Source of the DNA: Palsa-513 sp050010595
Lineage (GTDB): Bacteria; Actinomycetota; Thermoleophilia; Solirubrobacterales; Solirubrobacteraceae
Length of the DNA: 64,000 nt
Direction of reading: 5' to 3'
Assembly (NCBI GenBank): GCA_050010595.1
Contig: JBEKKS010000011.1
Span: 18,162 to 82,161, forward strand
Shown: one piece after another, positions 25,650 through 33,536 of the stretch
How positions within the stretch are numbered: position 1 is the first letter of the stretch
Layout: every line of letters starts with the position of its first letter
Made by a program: the position numbers and the translations under genes
The notes under the pieces: generated by a model
Seen by the model: only the letters and a program-made list of their open reading frames with translations
Told to the model about the DNA's origin: nothing
Databases searched by the model: none

Positions 25650-25652
25650 GGT
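25647..25652 (+). promoter_or_regulatory. Putative -10 element of the 77-residue gene
   Basis: TAAGGT overlaps the TAA stop codon of the preceding gene and lies six bases before the GTG at 25659, suggesting leaderless transcription. Confidence 0.4.
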
Positions 25653-25658
25653 TGACGA

Positions 25659-25892
25659 GTGCTCTACTGCGTTGTTCCACGTGAGTTCGATGGCGCGTTG
25701 CTCGAGCGACTGCGGGCCCACTACGCCGATGAGCCCGAGATGTCGGTGATCGTCGATCGCCGTGTGAGCGAGCGGCGCCGGCGCGCCCGGCATCCGATCG
25801 CTGCCGAGCAGCGCAAGCAGCGCGACCGCCGCAGGCGGCGCGTGTGTGGCGAGATGCCCGCGCTCTACGGTGAGCGCGCCAGCGCTGCGTGA
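25659..25892 (+). CDS. Small Arg-rich protein, 77 residues
   Basis: A short basic protein. The N-terminus YCVVPREFDGALLERLRAHYADEP looks structured; the second half is an Arg-rich helix with VDRRVSERRRRAR, a motif seen in small actinobacterial proteins of unknown role. The stop codon overlaps the next gene's start by four bases, so translation with the RNase H is coupled. It may bind nucleic acid because of its charge, but that is inference. Confidence 0.6.
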   Translation: MLYCVVPREFDGALLERLRAHYADEPEMSVIVDRRVSERRRRARHPIAAEQRKQRDRRRRRVCGEMPALYGERASAA

Positions 25893-26293
25893 GGGTCGTG
25901 GTCCATGTCGACGGCGGCGCGCGGGGCAACCCGGGGCCTGCCGCGGCGGCGGCGACGCTCGCGACCGATGCCGGCGAGTTGCTCGATGAGGCAAGCGAGC
26001 TGCTCGGAGTGGCGACGAACAACGTCGCCGAGTACCGCGCGGTGCTGCTCGGCCTAGCTCGAGCGCAGGAGCTCGGCGCGACGGAGGTCGAGCTGATCAA
26101 CGATTCGGAGCTTGTGGCCAAGCAGCTCAACGGGGCGTACAAGGTCAAGCATCCGTCGATGGTGCCGCTGTTCAGCCAGGCGCGCGCGAAGCTCGCGGGA
26201 TTCGAGCGTTGGTCGATCCGATCGGTTCCGCGGGAGCAGAACGCCCGCGCCGATGCGCTCGTCAACGCCGCGCTCGACGGCGGCGGCAGCTGA
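25889..26293 (+). CDS. RNase HI-like (reverse-transcriptase-like) protein
   Basis: A 134-residue RNase HI fold. The first active-site acid is in HVDGGARGNPGPA (Asp8), the glutamate in NNVAEYRA (about 48), the next aspartate in INDSELVAKQL (about 70), and a final aspartate in NARADALVN near 124. It would cleave RNA in RNA-DNA hybrids. It starts four bases inside the preceding gene. This is a second RNase H in the window, complementary to rnhB. Confidence 0.88.
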   Translation: MRVVVHVDGGARGNPGPAAAAATLATDAGELLDEASELLGVATNNVAEYRAVLLGLARAQELGATEVELINDSELVAKQLNGAYKVKHPSMVPLFSQARAKLAGFERWSIRSVPREQNARADALVNAALDGGGS

Positions 26294-26313
26294 GGCGCGG
26301 CCGCCGCGCGCAC

Positions 26314-26319
26314 TAGGCT
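26314..26319 (+). promoter_or_regulatory. Putative -10 element of the FtsW/RodA gene
   Basis: TAGGCT lies seven bases before the GTG at 26327, again spacing that predicts a leaderless transcript. Confidence 0.42.
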
Positions 26320-26326
26320 GAGAGCG

Positions 26327-27649
26327 GTGCTCGGCCCCCGCAACAGAGAGCTCCTCGGGCTGATTCCCTCGGCGCTGCTCGTCACCGCCGGCTTTGCCGC
26401 GATCTTCATCCAAACGCAGAACAAGGTGTCGAGCACGTCGCTCAGCTACGGCGGCGCATTCCTCGCCCTCTGTCTTGCTGCGCATGTCGTCATCCGTCGC
26501 GCAACGCCCTACGCGGATCCGTACCTCTTCCCGCTGGCAGCGGTCCTCGCGAGCGTCGGCATCGTCGAGCTGTATGCGATCAGCATCAACGGTGGGCCGG
26601 CCGTCGCCGGCGTCGCGCGCCAGCAGGGCGAATGGCTGGCGGTCGGGCTCGCGCTGTTCACAGCGACGATCGTCGCTCTGCGCGACGGGCGCTACATGCA
26701 GCTGGAGGATTACCGCTACCTGATCGCGATCGCCGGCGTCGTCGCGCTCTTCCTGCCGCGCCTGCCGGTGATTGGCCAGCAGGTCAACGGCGCCTACCTG
26801 AGCGTCCATGTCGGGTCGCTGTCGTTCGAGCCGTCGGAGTTCGCGAAGATCGCGATCGTCATCTTCCTCGCGTCATACCTGCGCGACAACCGTCAGCTGC
26901 TCGTGACGGCGGGCCGGCGGATCCTCGGAATCACGCTGCCGCCGATGAAGCAGTTCGGACCGCTGCTGCTTGTCTGGGGGGCGGCGATGGCGATGCTCCT
27001 CGTCACCCGCGAGATCGGCACCTCGCTGATGTTCTTCGCGGTCTTTCTCGCGCTGCTCTACGTCGCGACGGGGCGGCTGTCGTTCCCGCTGGTCGGGCTG
27101 ATCCTCTTCGCGGCAGGCTCCTACTACCTCGGAACTCACGTCGGGCACATCTACGCCCGTGTCGTGGACTGGGAGCATCCGTTCAGGCCGTCGCTCTACA
27201 ACGCCCAGGGCGGCAGCGAGCAGCTCGCGCAGGCGCTCTTCTCCCAGGCCGACGGGGGGATCGTCGGCACCGGCTTCGCGCAGTCGCTTGCACCCTCGCT
27301 CGTGCCGATCCCGCAGAGCGACATGATCTATTCGGTCATCACCAACGAGACGGGACTGATCGGCGCGACGGGCCTGCTCGTCGTCTACGCGCTGTTCGTC
27401 GCGCGTGGCCTGAAGATCGCGACGCTCGCACGCGACTCCTTCTCCAAGCTGCTCGCCACCGGGCTTGCCTTCATCGTCGCGATGCAGGTCTTCGTGATCG
27501 TCGGCGGCGTCACGGACCTGATCCCGCTGACCGGCGTCACGCTGCCGTTCGTTGCGTACGGCGGCTCCTCGGTGGTCATGAACTTCGTCCTGCTCGCGCT
27601 GCTGCTGCTCGTCTCCGACCGCGCGCGCCGGCCGGTTGAGTACGGCTGA
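26327..27649 (+). CDS. FtsW/RodA/SpoVE peptidoglycan glycosyltransferase
   Basis: A 440-residue integral membrane SEDS protein with about ten to twelve membrane segments. Conserved SEDS features are LSVHVGSLSFEPSEFAKIA near 165, TREIGTSLMFF near 228, PIPQSDMIYSVITNETGLIG near 335 and LPFVAYGGSS near 410. SEDS proteins polymerise lipid II with a class B penicillin-binding protein. No pbp gene is adjacent, so division (FtsW) versus elongation (RodA) cannot be decided. It ends two bases before the convergent dnaE2 gene. Confidence 0.92.
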   Translation: MLGPRNRELLGLIPSALLVTAGFAAIFIQTQNKVSSTSLSYGGAFLALCLAAHVVIRRATPYADPYLFPLAAVLASVGIVELYAISINGGPAVAGVARQQGEWLAVGLALFTATIVALRDGRYMQLEDYRYLIAIAGVVALFLPRLPVIGQQVNGAYLSVHVGSLSFEPSEFAKIAIVIFLASYLRDNRQLLVTAGRRILGITLPPMKQFGPLLLVWGAAMAMLLVTREIGTSLMFFAVFLALLYVATGRLSFPLVGLILFAAGSYYLGTHVGHIYARVVDWEHPFRPSLYNAQGGSEQLAQALFSQADGGIVGTGFAQSLAPSLVPIPQSDMIYSVITNETGLIGATGLLVVYALFVARGLKIATLARDSFSKLLATGLAFIVAMQVFVIVGGVTDLIPLTGVTLPFVAYGGSSVVMNFVLLALLLLVSDRARRPVEYG

Positions 27650-27651
27650 CC

Positions 27652-30600
27652 TCAGCGCCGTCGCCCGGAGGCGAAACTCTGGATCGGCGGGGCGACGGCG
27701 CGCAGGTCGGCGCCGGCGTCGGGCGTATGGACCGCCTCTCCGGTTGCGGGGGACGGTAGCTGAGAGAGCGGGGCGACGGGTTGCGTGGAGAGCTCGTCGT
27801 CGAGCGTGCGCAGCTCACGGACGAGGACGTTGATCGTGCCGCCACCGGCCGGAGGGCGCTCGAGACGGCCATGGGCGAGGACGAGCGGCTCGGCGCGAAC
27901 TACGTGGCGGCGGCGCTCATAGAGGGCGGGAGGGACGATCAGGTTGATCGTGCCGTGCTCATCCTCGAGCAGCATGAACACCACGCCGCTCGCCGTCTCC
28001 GGGCGCTGGCGCGCGACGACGATGCCCGCGACTGTGACGTCGGCGCCGTGGCGGCCGCGCGCGAGCTCGGTGCTCGTGGCGACGCCTGGCAGGCGCGGAC
28101 GCAGGATCGCGAGCGCGTGATCGTCGAGCGTCATGCCACTCGTGGCGTAGTTGGCGAGCAGTCGCTCCCAGCGTCCGAGTGGCGGCAGTGCGGGCGCTGC
28201 GCCGGCATCGAGCGCCAGCGCAAGCTGGGTGGCACCTGGGACGCCGCGGCTGGCGAGCCCGACGCCGAGTGCCCAGAGCGCGGCACGCCGCCCACCGGCC
28301 AGCGCGTCGCAGGCGCCAGACCAGGCGAGCTGCTCGAGCGATGATCGCGCCAGCGGCACCCGCGCGAGTAGGTCGCTTGGATGCTCGAACGGGCCTTGCG
28401 CCGCGCGTGCGGCGACGAGCGCCGCGACCTCGTCCGAGCGCACGCCGCGGATGTAGCCGAGGCCGATGCGCACGGCGCCGTCACGCTCGACTGTGCACTC
28501 GGCGTCGGAGGCGTTGATGTCGACCGCGCGCAGCTCGATGCCGCGACGCTGCGCCTCGTGGGCGAGGCTGTCGGACGGATAGAAGCCCATCGGCTGCTCG
28601 TTCAGGAGGCCGCAGAGGAATTCGGGGCCGTAGTGGACGCGCAACCAGCTCGACTGGTAGGCGAGCAGGCCGAACGCTGCGCTGTGCGCCTTGGGGAAGC
28701 CGAAGCCGGCGAAGCCCGCAACCATCTCCCATACGCGCTCGGCCACCGCTGGGCCGGCGCCGACATGCGCGCCGGCGCCGGTGATGAAACGCTGGTGGTA
28801 GCGCTCGATTGCGACGCTCGCACGCTTGCGGCTCATCGCGCGGCGCAGGCCGTCGGCCTCGCCCGGCCCGAAGCCGGCGAACGCCTGCGCGACCTCGATC
28901 ACCTGGTCCTGGAAGATGATCGTGCCGAGCGTCTCGCGCAGCACGTCCGCAAGCGACGGATGCAGGCAGGGCGGCTCGTAGTCGGGATCCTCACGCAGGC
29001 GCTGGCGGCGCTCGATGTATGGGTTCACCGCCCCACCCTGGATCGGGCCGGGGCGGATGATCGCGACCTGGATCGCGAGCTCCTCGAGGTTTGCCGGGCG
29101 CGTGCGCCGCAGCGACTGCATCTGCGCCCGGCTCTCGATCTGGAATACGCCGGTCGTCTCAGCTGCCTGGATCGCCGCGTAGGTCGCCTTGTCGTCGAAC
29201 GGGATCCGCGAGAGGTCGATCAGCTCGCCGCGCGTGCGTGCGATCAGCTCGACGCAGCGCTCGACCGCCGAGAGCATTCCGAGGCCGAGCAGGTCGATCT
29301 TCAGAAAGCCGGCGTCGGCGCAGGAATCCTTGTCCCACTGCACGAGCTGGCGGCCCTCCATCGCCGCCGGCACGACGGGACAGCAGTCGATCAATGGGCG
29401 CGTCGCGACGATCATCCCGCCCGGATGCTGGGAGACGTGACGCGGCAGCCCGAGCGCCTCCGTTGCAAGCCGCTCCAGCCAGGCCCAACGCCCGCTCTGG
29501 GCGCGCTCGCCGAGCGCGCTCTGGAGATCGCGCCCGACCCTACGACCAAAGCTGTCCGAACCGCGCGCGGCGCGCTCGATCTCGCCCGGCGGCAGCCCGA
29601 GCGCCTTGCCGAGCTCGCGAATCGCCCCGCGTGCACGGTAGCTCGGAAACGTTGCGACGAGCGCTGCCCGGTCGCGGCCGTAACGCTCGTGGACGCGGCG
29701 GATCAGGATCTCGCGAATGTCGCGCGGGAAGTCGAGATCGATGTCAGGCAGCGAGGTCAGCTCGGGGTTGAGGAAGCGGCCCATCGAAAGGCCGCTCGCG
29801 AGCGGGTCGATGTGCGAGAGGCCGGTCAGGTAGCAGACGATCGAGGAGACCGAGGAGCCGCGGCCGCGCCCGGGCGGCAGCAGTGCGCGCGCCGAGTCGG
29901 GCCCGCGAACCTCGGCAGCGACCGCGCGCGAGAGCTCGAGGATCTCGTGGTGCAAAAGAAAGAAGCCGGGAAGCCCAAGCTGCCCGATCACCGCAAGCTC
30001 CTGCTCGAGCCGGGCATGCGCCTCGCGCAGCGCCATGCCCGAATAGCGCTCATGCAGGCGCTCACCACAGAGCTCGGCCAGAGCTCGCCCCGCGCCGGGG
30101 TCCTCGACGCCCGGGTAGCGGTAGCCGAGATCGCCGGCGAGGTCGAAGCGCAGCCGCTGCGCCAGCGCAGCGCTCTCCGCAACCGCCTCGGGATGGTCGG
30201 GAAAACGCGCCGCCATAGCCGCCGGGGAGGCCAGGACGTGACTCGAGTTCGGGCGGCGCAGCGGCTCGCTCGATTCGAGCGTGCGGTGGTTGCTCAGTGC
30301 GACGAACGCGTCCTGCAGCGGCGCGCGCGAGCGGGCGTGGGCGTGGACGTTGCCGGTCGCGACGCAGCGCAGTCCCAGCTGGCGCGCCCGAGAGGCAAGC
30401 AGCGCGTTGCGAGCCCTGTCGTCGGCAAGAAACGGGCGCTGTAGCTCGACGTAAAGGCGATCCGCGCCAAAAGCCTCGTGGAGGAGGCGCAAGCTTGGGA
30501 GGTCATGCACGCCGCGCTGCGCGCAGCCGCTGAGGCAGACGAGACCCTGGGCGTGCTCGCAGACCGTGGTGAGCGAGACCTGCGGGGGAGTCGGGTCGCG

Positions 30601-30912
30601 CGGGCGCTCACGCGTTTGTGCGTGAGCGCCCGTCAAGAGGCGGCAGAGGTTGCGCCAGCCGCGCTCGTCCGCAACCAGCAGCGTCAGGTGGCGGTGATCG
30701 TCGAGGCTCAGCTCGGCGCCGTGGATCGCATGCAGGCCGAGGCCGCGCGCGGCCTGAGCGAACTCCATCGAGCCCCAGACGCCGTCGTGGTCGGTCAGCG
30801 CGAGTGCGCCATAGCCGAGCTCGAGCGCGGCGGCGACGAGCTCCTCGGGCAGCGACGCGCCATCGAGAAACGAATAGGCGGAGTGGCAGTGAAGCTCGAC
30901 GTACAAGCTCAC
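27652..30912 (-). CDS. dnaE2: Error-prone DNA polymerase DnaE2
   Basis: A 1086-residue C-family polymerase of the DnaE2 type. The PHP domain begins YVELHCHSAYSFLDGAS, the form typical of DnaE2. The catalytic aspartates are in PDIDLDF (389-394). The region around GRGRGSSVSSIVCYLTGL precedes them, and an OB-fold lies near the C-terminus. The GTG start overlaps the preceding small gene's stop codon (GTGA); a longer frame upstream is not conserved. With imuB it performs damage-induced translesion synthesis and is probably LexA-controlled through the operon promoter. Confidence 0.95.
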   Translation of the reverse strand: MSLYVELHCHSAYSFLDGASLPEELVAAALELGYGALALTDHDGVWGSMEFAQAARGLGLHAIHGAELSLDDHRHLTLLVADERGWRNLCRLLTGAHAQTRERPRDPTPPQVSLTTVCEHAQGLVCLSGCAQRGVHDLPSLRLLHEAFGADRLYVELQRPFLADDRARNALLASRARQLGLRCVATGNVHAHARSRAPLQDAFVALSNHRTLESSEPLRRPNSSHVLASPAAMAARFPDHPEAVAESAALAQRLRFDLAGDLGYRYPGVEDPGAGRALAELCGERLHERYSGMALREAHARLEQELAVIGQLGLPGFFLLHHEILELSRAVAAEVRGPDSARALLPPGRGRGSSVSSIVCYLTGLSHIDPLASGLSMGRFLNPELTSLPDIDLDFPRDIREILIRRVHERYGRDRAALVATFPSYRARGAIRELGKALGLPPGEIERAARGSDSFGRRVGRDLQSALGERAQSGRWAWLERLATEALGLPRHVSQHPGGMIVATRPLIDCCPVVPAAMEGRQLVQWDKDSCADAGFLKIDLLGLGMLSAVERCVELIARTRGELIDLSRIPFDDKATYAAIQAAETTGVFQIESRAQMQSLRRTRPANLEELAIQVAIIRPGPIQGGAVNPYIERRQRLREDPDYEPPCLHPSLADVLRETLGTIIFQDQVIEVAQAFAGFGPGEADGLRRAMSRKRASVAIERYHQRFITGAGAHVGAGPAVAERVWEMVAGFAGFGFPKAHSAAFGLLAYQSSWLRVHYGPEFLCGLLNEQPMGFYPSDSLAHEAQRRGIELRAVDINASDAECTVERDGAVRIGLGYIRGVRSDEVAALVAARAAQGPFEHPSDLLARVPLARSSLEQLAWSGACDALAGGRRAALWALGVGLASRGVPGATQLALALDAGAAPALPPLGRWERLLANYATSGMTLDDHALAILRPRLPGVATSTELARGRHGADVTVAGIVVARQRPETASGVVFMLLEDEHGTINLIVPPALYERRRHVVRAEPLVLAHGRLERPPAGGGTINVLVRELRTLDDELSTQPVAPLSQLPSPATGEAVHTPDAGADLRAVAPPIQSFASGRRR

Positions 30913-31148
30913 CGCTGGCGTAGCCAGCCACCGTTGACGAGGTCGTGGTAGACGACGAGATTGCGACCCGATTCGCTGACGAGCTCCCAGTAGCGGCGCG
31001 CCAGCGGCTGATCTGTCCACCAGCGATCCTCGACGAGCCAGGATTCGCGCACGTGGGCGATCCGCTGGCCGTCGACGGCGAGCGGCGTGCCCGCGGTCGT
31101 GGCACGCACGCGAGTGGCGCGCGCGGTGGCAAGACGGTGTGCGCTCAT
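30909..31148 (-). CDS. Small protein between imuB and dnaE2 (DUF6504-like)
   Basis: A 79-residue protein with an N-terminal basic part and a tryptophan-rich C-terminal half (VRESWLVEDRWWTDQPLARRYWELV followed by VVYHDLVNGGWLRQR). Small proteins of this look lie with Y-family or DnaE2 genes in actinobacteria and are called DUF6504; the name is from memory and not checked. The start overlaps the imuB stop (ATGA) and its end overlaps dnaE2 (GTGA), so it is translated as part of the mutagenesis operon. A role as an accessory to the ImuB-DnaE2 complex is inferred. Confidence 0.75.
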   Translation of the reverse strand: MSAHRLATARATRVRATTAGTPLAVDGQRIAHVRESWLVEDRWWTDQPLARRYWELVSESGRNLVVYHDLVNGGWLRQR

Positions 31149-32346
31149 CCGCGTGGGGAATCGGAGTCGGCCGTCAAGAATGGCGTGAGGATTGCCCGCC
31201 GCTCCGGTACGCGGGATGTGCGCTGCGCCCAGCAGACGCGCAGAGCCGCGTCGGCGCCGGCGGCGACTCGCAGCTGGCCGATCGCTTCACGCAGGCGCGC
31301 CCGGCGCCGTTCGGTGGCCCTGTCGAAGAGCGATGGCTGGTCGGCGAACGGCGGGCCGAAGCGCTCGACGCTCAGCTCGAGCTCATCCGCCGGCGCCGGC
31401 AGCTGCGCGAGCCGCGGTGCCAGCACGAGGCGCATCCGTGCCGGGTCGGCTAGCGCCTCGCGGAACGTTGCGCTCGAGCGCCAGCTGCCGCCGCCGGTCA
31501 GCCGTGCGCTGAGCGTCGCCGCGCGCAGCGCGCGTCCGCGCCGGTCGGGTCGCGCGAGCAACCTGTCGATCAGTACGCCGAGCGCGTGCTCGAGCGCCTG
31601 CCCGTCCGCGCTCTCGGGCAGCTCGAAGCGTTCGCACAACGGCTCGATCGTGTGGCGTGGCCGGGGCGGATCATCCTCGCCGCCGGCGAGTCGATGAGCC
31701 TCGATGCCTGGCGCTCCGAAGCGGTCCGCGACGGCGGCGCGTGTCAGCAGCGCGAGCTCGCCGAGCGTCAGGAGTCCGAGCCGCTCGAGTGTCTCGACCA
31801 GCGGAGCGGTCGACTCACGCGTGCGCAGAAGCGCGACCGGCAACGGCGCCAGATACTCGCGTGCACTTGAACGCACCATGAGCGCACGGCGCGGGCGTGC
31901 GCGCTGCGCTGCGGCGAGCGCGCAGAAGCGGGTTGGCGCGGCGGCGAACCGGGCGGGACGGTCGATCGCTCGCCGCGCAGCTGCAAGCACCAGCTCGTCG
32001 CTGCCACCATGGATACCGCGCAGCCCGTCGATGGTGAAGAACGCCTGGCCCGGGCGCTCGGACTCGACCGCGGCGCCGATCGCTTCGAGCGCGCGCACGA
32101 TCCCCTCCCAAGCTGTGGCGACGGTGAGCGGGTCGGCGCTGACGAGCTCGAGCTCGGGGCAGCGGGCGAGCGCTTCGCCGAGCGGCATTCCGGGGCGAAT
32201 GCCGAACGCCTCGGCGGCGCCCGATGTCTGGCCGAGCGGGCCAGAGCCGGTTTCGGGGGCGATCGCGAGCGGGCGACCGGCCAAGCCTGCCGGGCCGCCG
32301 GCCGCCACATTCAGCTCAAAGCGGGCAATTAGGACACATGCGACCA
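31145..32346 (-). CDS. imuB: ImuB, inactive Y-family polymerase-like protein
   Basis: A 400-residue Y-family polymerase relative that bridges DnaE2 to the sliding clamp. The first catalytic Asp is missing (RFELNVA where active enzymes have a DMD-type motif), and the SIDE motif reads TIDGLRG, so it should be non-catalytic, as is usual for ImuB. A clamp-binding motif QPSLF lies near residue 335. The ATG chosen starts three bases after the SOS box, which implies a leaderless or near-leaderless mRNA; a start further upstream would place the box inside the gene. No imuA' gene is present. Confidence 0.88.
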
Positions 32347-32348
32347 TA

Positions 32349-32362
32349 CGAACGTATGTTCG
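32349..32362 (-). promoter_or_regulatory. SOS (LexA) box of the imuB-dnaE2 operon
   Basis: The - strand reads CGAACATACGTTCG, matching the Gram-positive/actinobacterial LexA site CGAAC-N4-GTTCG with perfect arms. It lies directly ahead of the imuB ATG. A repressor here would block the promoter, predicting DNA-damage induction of imuB, the small gene and dnaE2. Confidence 0.9.
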
Positions 32363-32450
32363 CAGGGTCGTGAACGCTACGCAAGCGAGCATTCAGTGCC
32401 CTGCGCAATGCTTCCGCTCCGCCGGGCAATAGTGGACACTGAGCGGTCAC

Positions 32451-33533
32451 ATGTGGAACCAAGCCGCTGTCTACCGGCGCCGTCGGCGTACGTTTGCAGC
32501 GTCCGCCCTGGTCGTCCTCGTGTTGATAATCATCATCGCAACATCATCCGGCGGCGGGACCAAGCTCCCGCCGAGATCGTCCGTGACTACACACCCCGTG
32601 TCGCTACCGCAGAGTCCGGCCCCGCTCACCTACAACACCGTCTCGTCGCTGACCGAGCCGGTGCGTGCGAGCTCCGCTACCCGGCTGCCCGGCAGCGCGG
32701 CGTTCTCACTGCTCGGCGGCCTTGACAGTCAAGCCAACGGGACCTCCGGGATCGGGGAGATCACCTCCACCAGCACCAAGGTCGTCGGCTACCTGCCGGT
32801 GTCGCTGTTTGCGGCGGCCGCGGTCACGATCGGATCCGACGAGTACATCTTCGGTGGGGCAACAGGAAGCTCGGCCAGCCCCACGCCCGAGCAGGGGATC
32901 CTCCAGTACGACGTGCTCTCGAGCAACGCAACGGTTACGGAGATCGCTCACCTGCCAAGCGCCAACTATGGCCTCGGCGCTGCGGTGATCGGCTCCACCG
33001 CGTATATCGTCGGCGGTGACAACGGCACCACGACGCTCGACACGATCGTGTCCTGGCATCCCGGAGGGCAAGCGGCAGTCGCAGGGACGCTGCCGGTGGC
33101 GTTGCGCTACGCCGCCGTCGCCGCCGTGTCCGGGCGGATCGTGATCGCCGGTGGCCTGCTCGCAAACAACGCCGCGAGCAGGCAGGTCTTCATCTTCGAT
33201 CCGACGACGCACAAGGTGAGCACGCTGCGCGTACAGCTACCAAAAGGCATCTACGCCGCCTCTGGCGCGAGCCTCGGCAAGCTGGCCTACGTGATCGGTG
33301 GCGCGTACCCGACCGGAGCCGCAACGAACCCGACCGCAACAGCGGTCGACACGATCTACTCGGTCGACCCGATCTCCGGGAAACTCGCAACAGCCGGCTC
33401 GTTGACCGCCGGGACGCGCGCCGAAGCGGTCGCCGTGAAGGTTGGGGACGAGATTTACCTCGCCGGTGGGCTGACCGGCACCTCGACGACCGCCGCCGTC
33501 GGCACCCTGACAGCGACGACGAAGGCTGGGTGA
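32451..33533 (+). CDS. Membrane-anchored Kelch-type beta-propeller protein
   Basis: A 360-residue protein with a basic N-terminus (YRRRRRTF), one membrane segment (about 16-32) and a low-complexity linker. The external part is a Kelch-like propeller: repeated blades with GG pairs (YIFGG, YIVGG, IVIAGG, YVIGG and IYLAGG, about 50 residues apart), at least five blades. The ligand is unknown. A second propeller gene begins three bases after its stop codon, so they probably form an operon. It is divergent from imuB. Confidence 0.8.
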   Translation: MWNQAAVYRRRRRTFAASALVVLVLIIIIATSSGGGTKLPPRSSVTTHPVSLPQSPAPLTYNTVSSLTEPVRASSATRLPGSAAFSLLGGLDSQANGTSGIGEITSTSTKVVGYLPVSLFAAAAVTIGSDEYIFGGATGSSASPTPEQGILQYDVLSSNATVTEIAHLPSANYGLGAAVIGSTAYIVGGDNGTTTLDTIVSWHPGGQAAVAGTLPVALRYAAVAAVSGRIVIAGGLLANNAASRQVFIFDPTTHKVSTLRVQLPKGIYAASGASLGKLAYVIGGAYPTGAATNPTATAVDTIYSVDPISGKLATAGSLTAGTRAEAVAVKVGDEIYLAGGLTGTSTTAAVGTLTATTKAG

Positions 33534-33536
33534 GAA

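Noticed and set aside
28381..30444. A 687-residue open frame on the + strand opposite dnaE2
   Set aside because: It has no domain signature, is Arg/Ala/Leu-rich as antisense shadows are here, and lies entirely within dnaE2.
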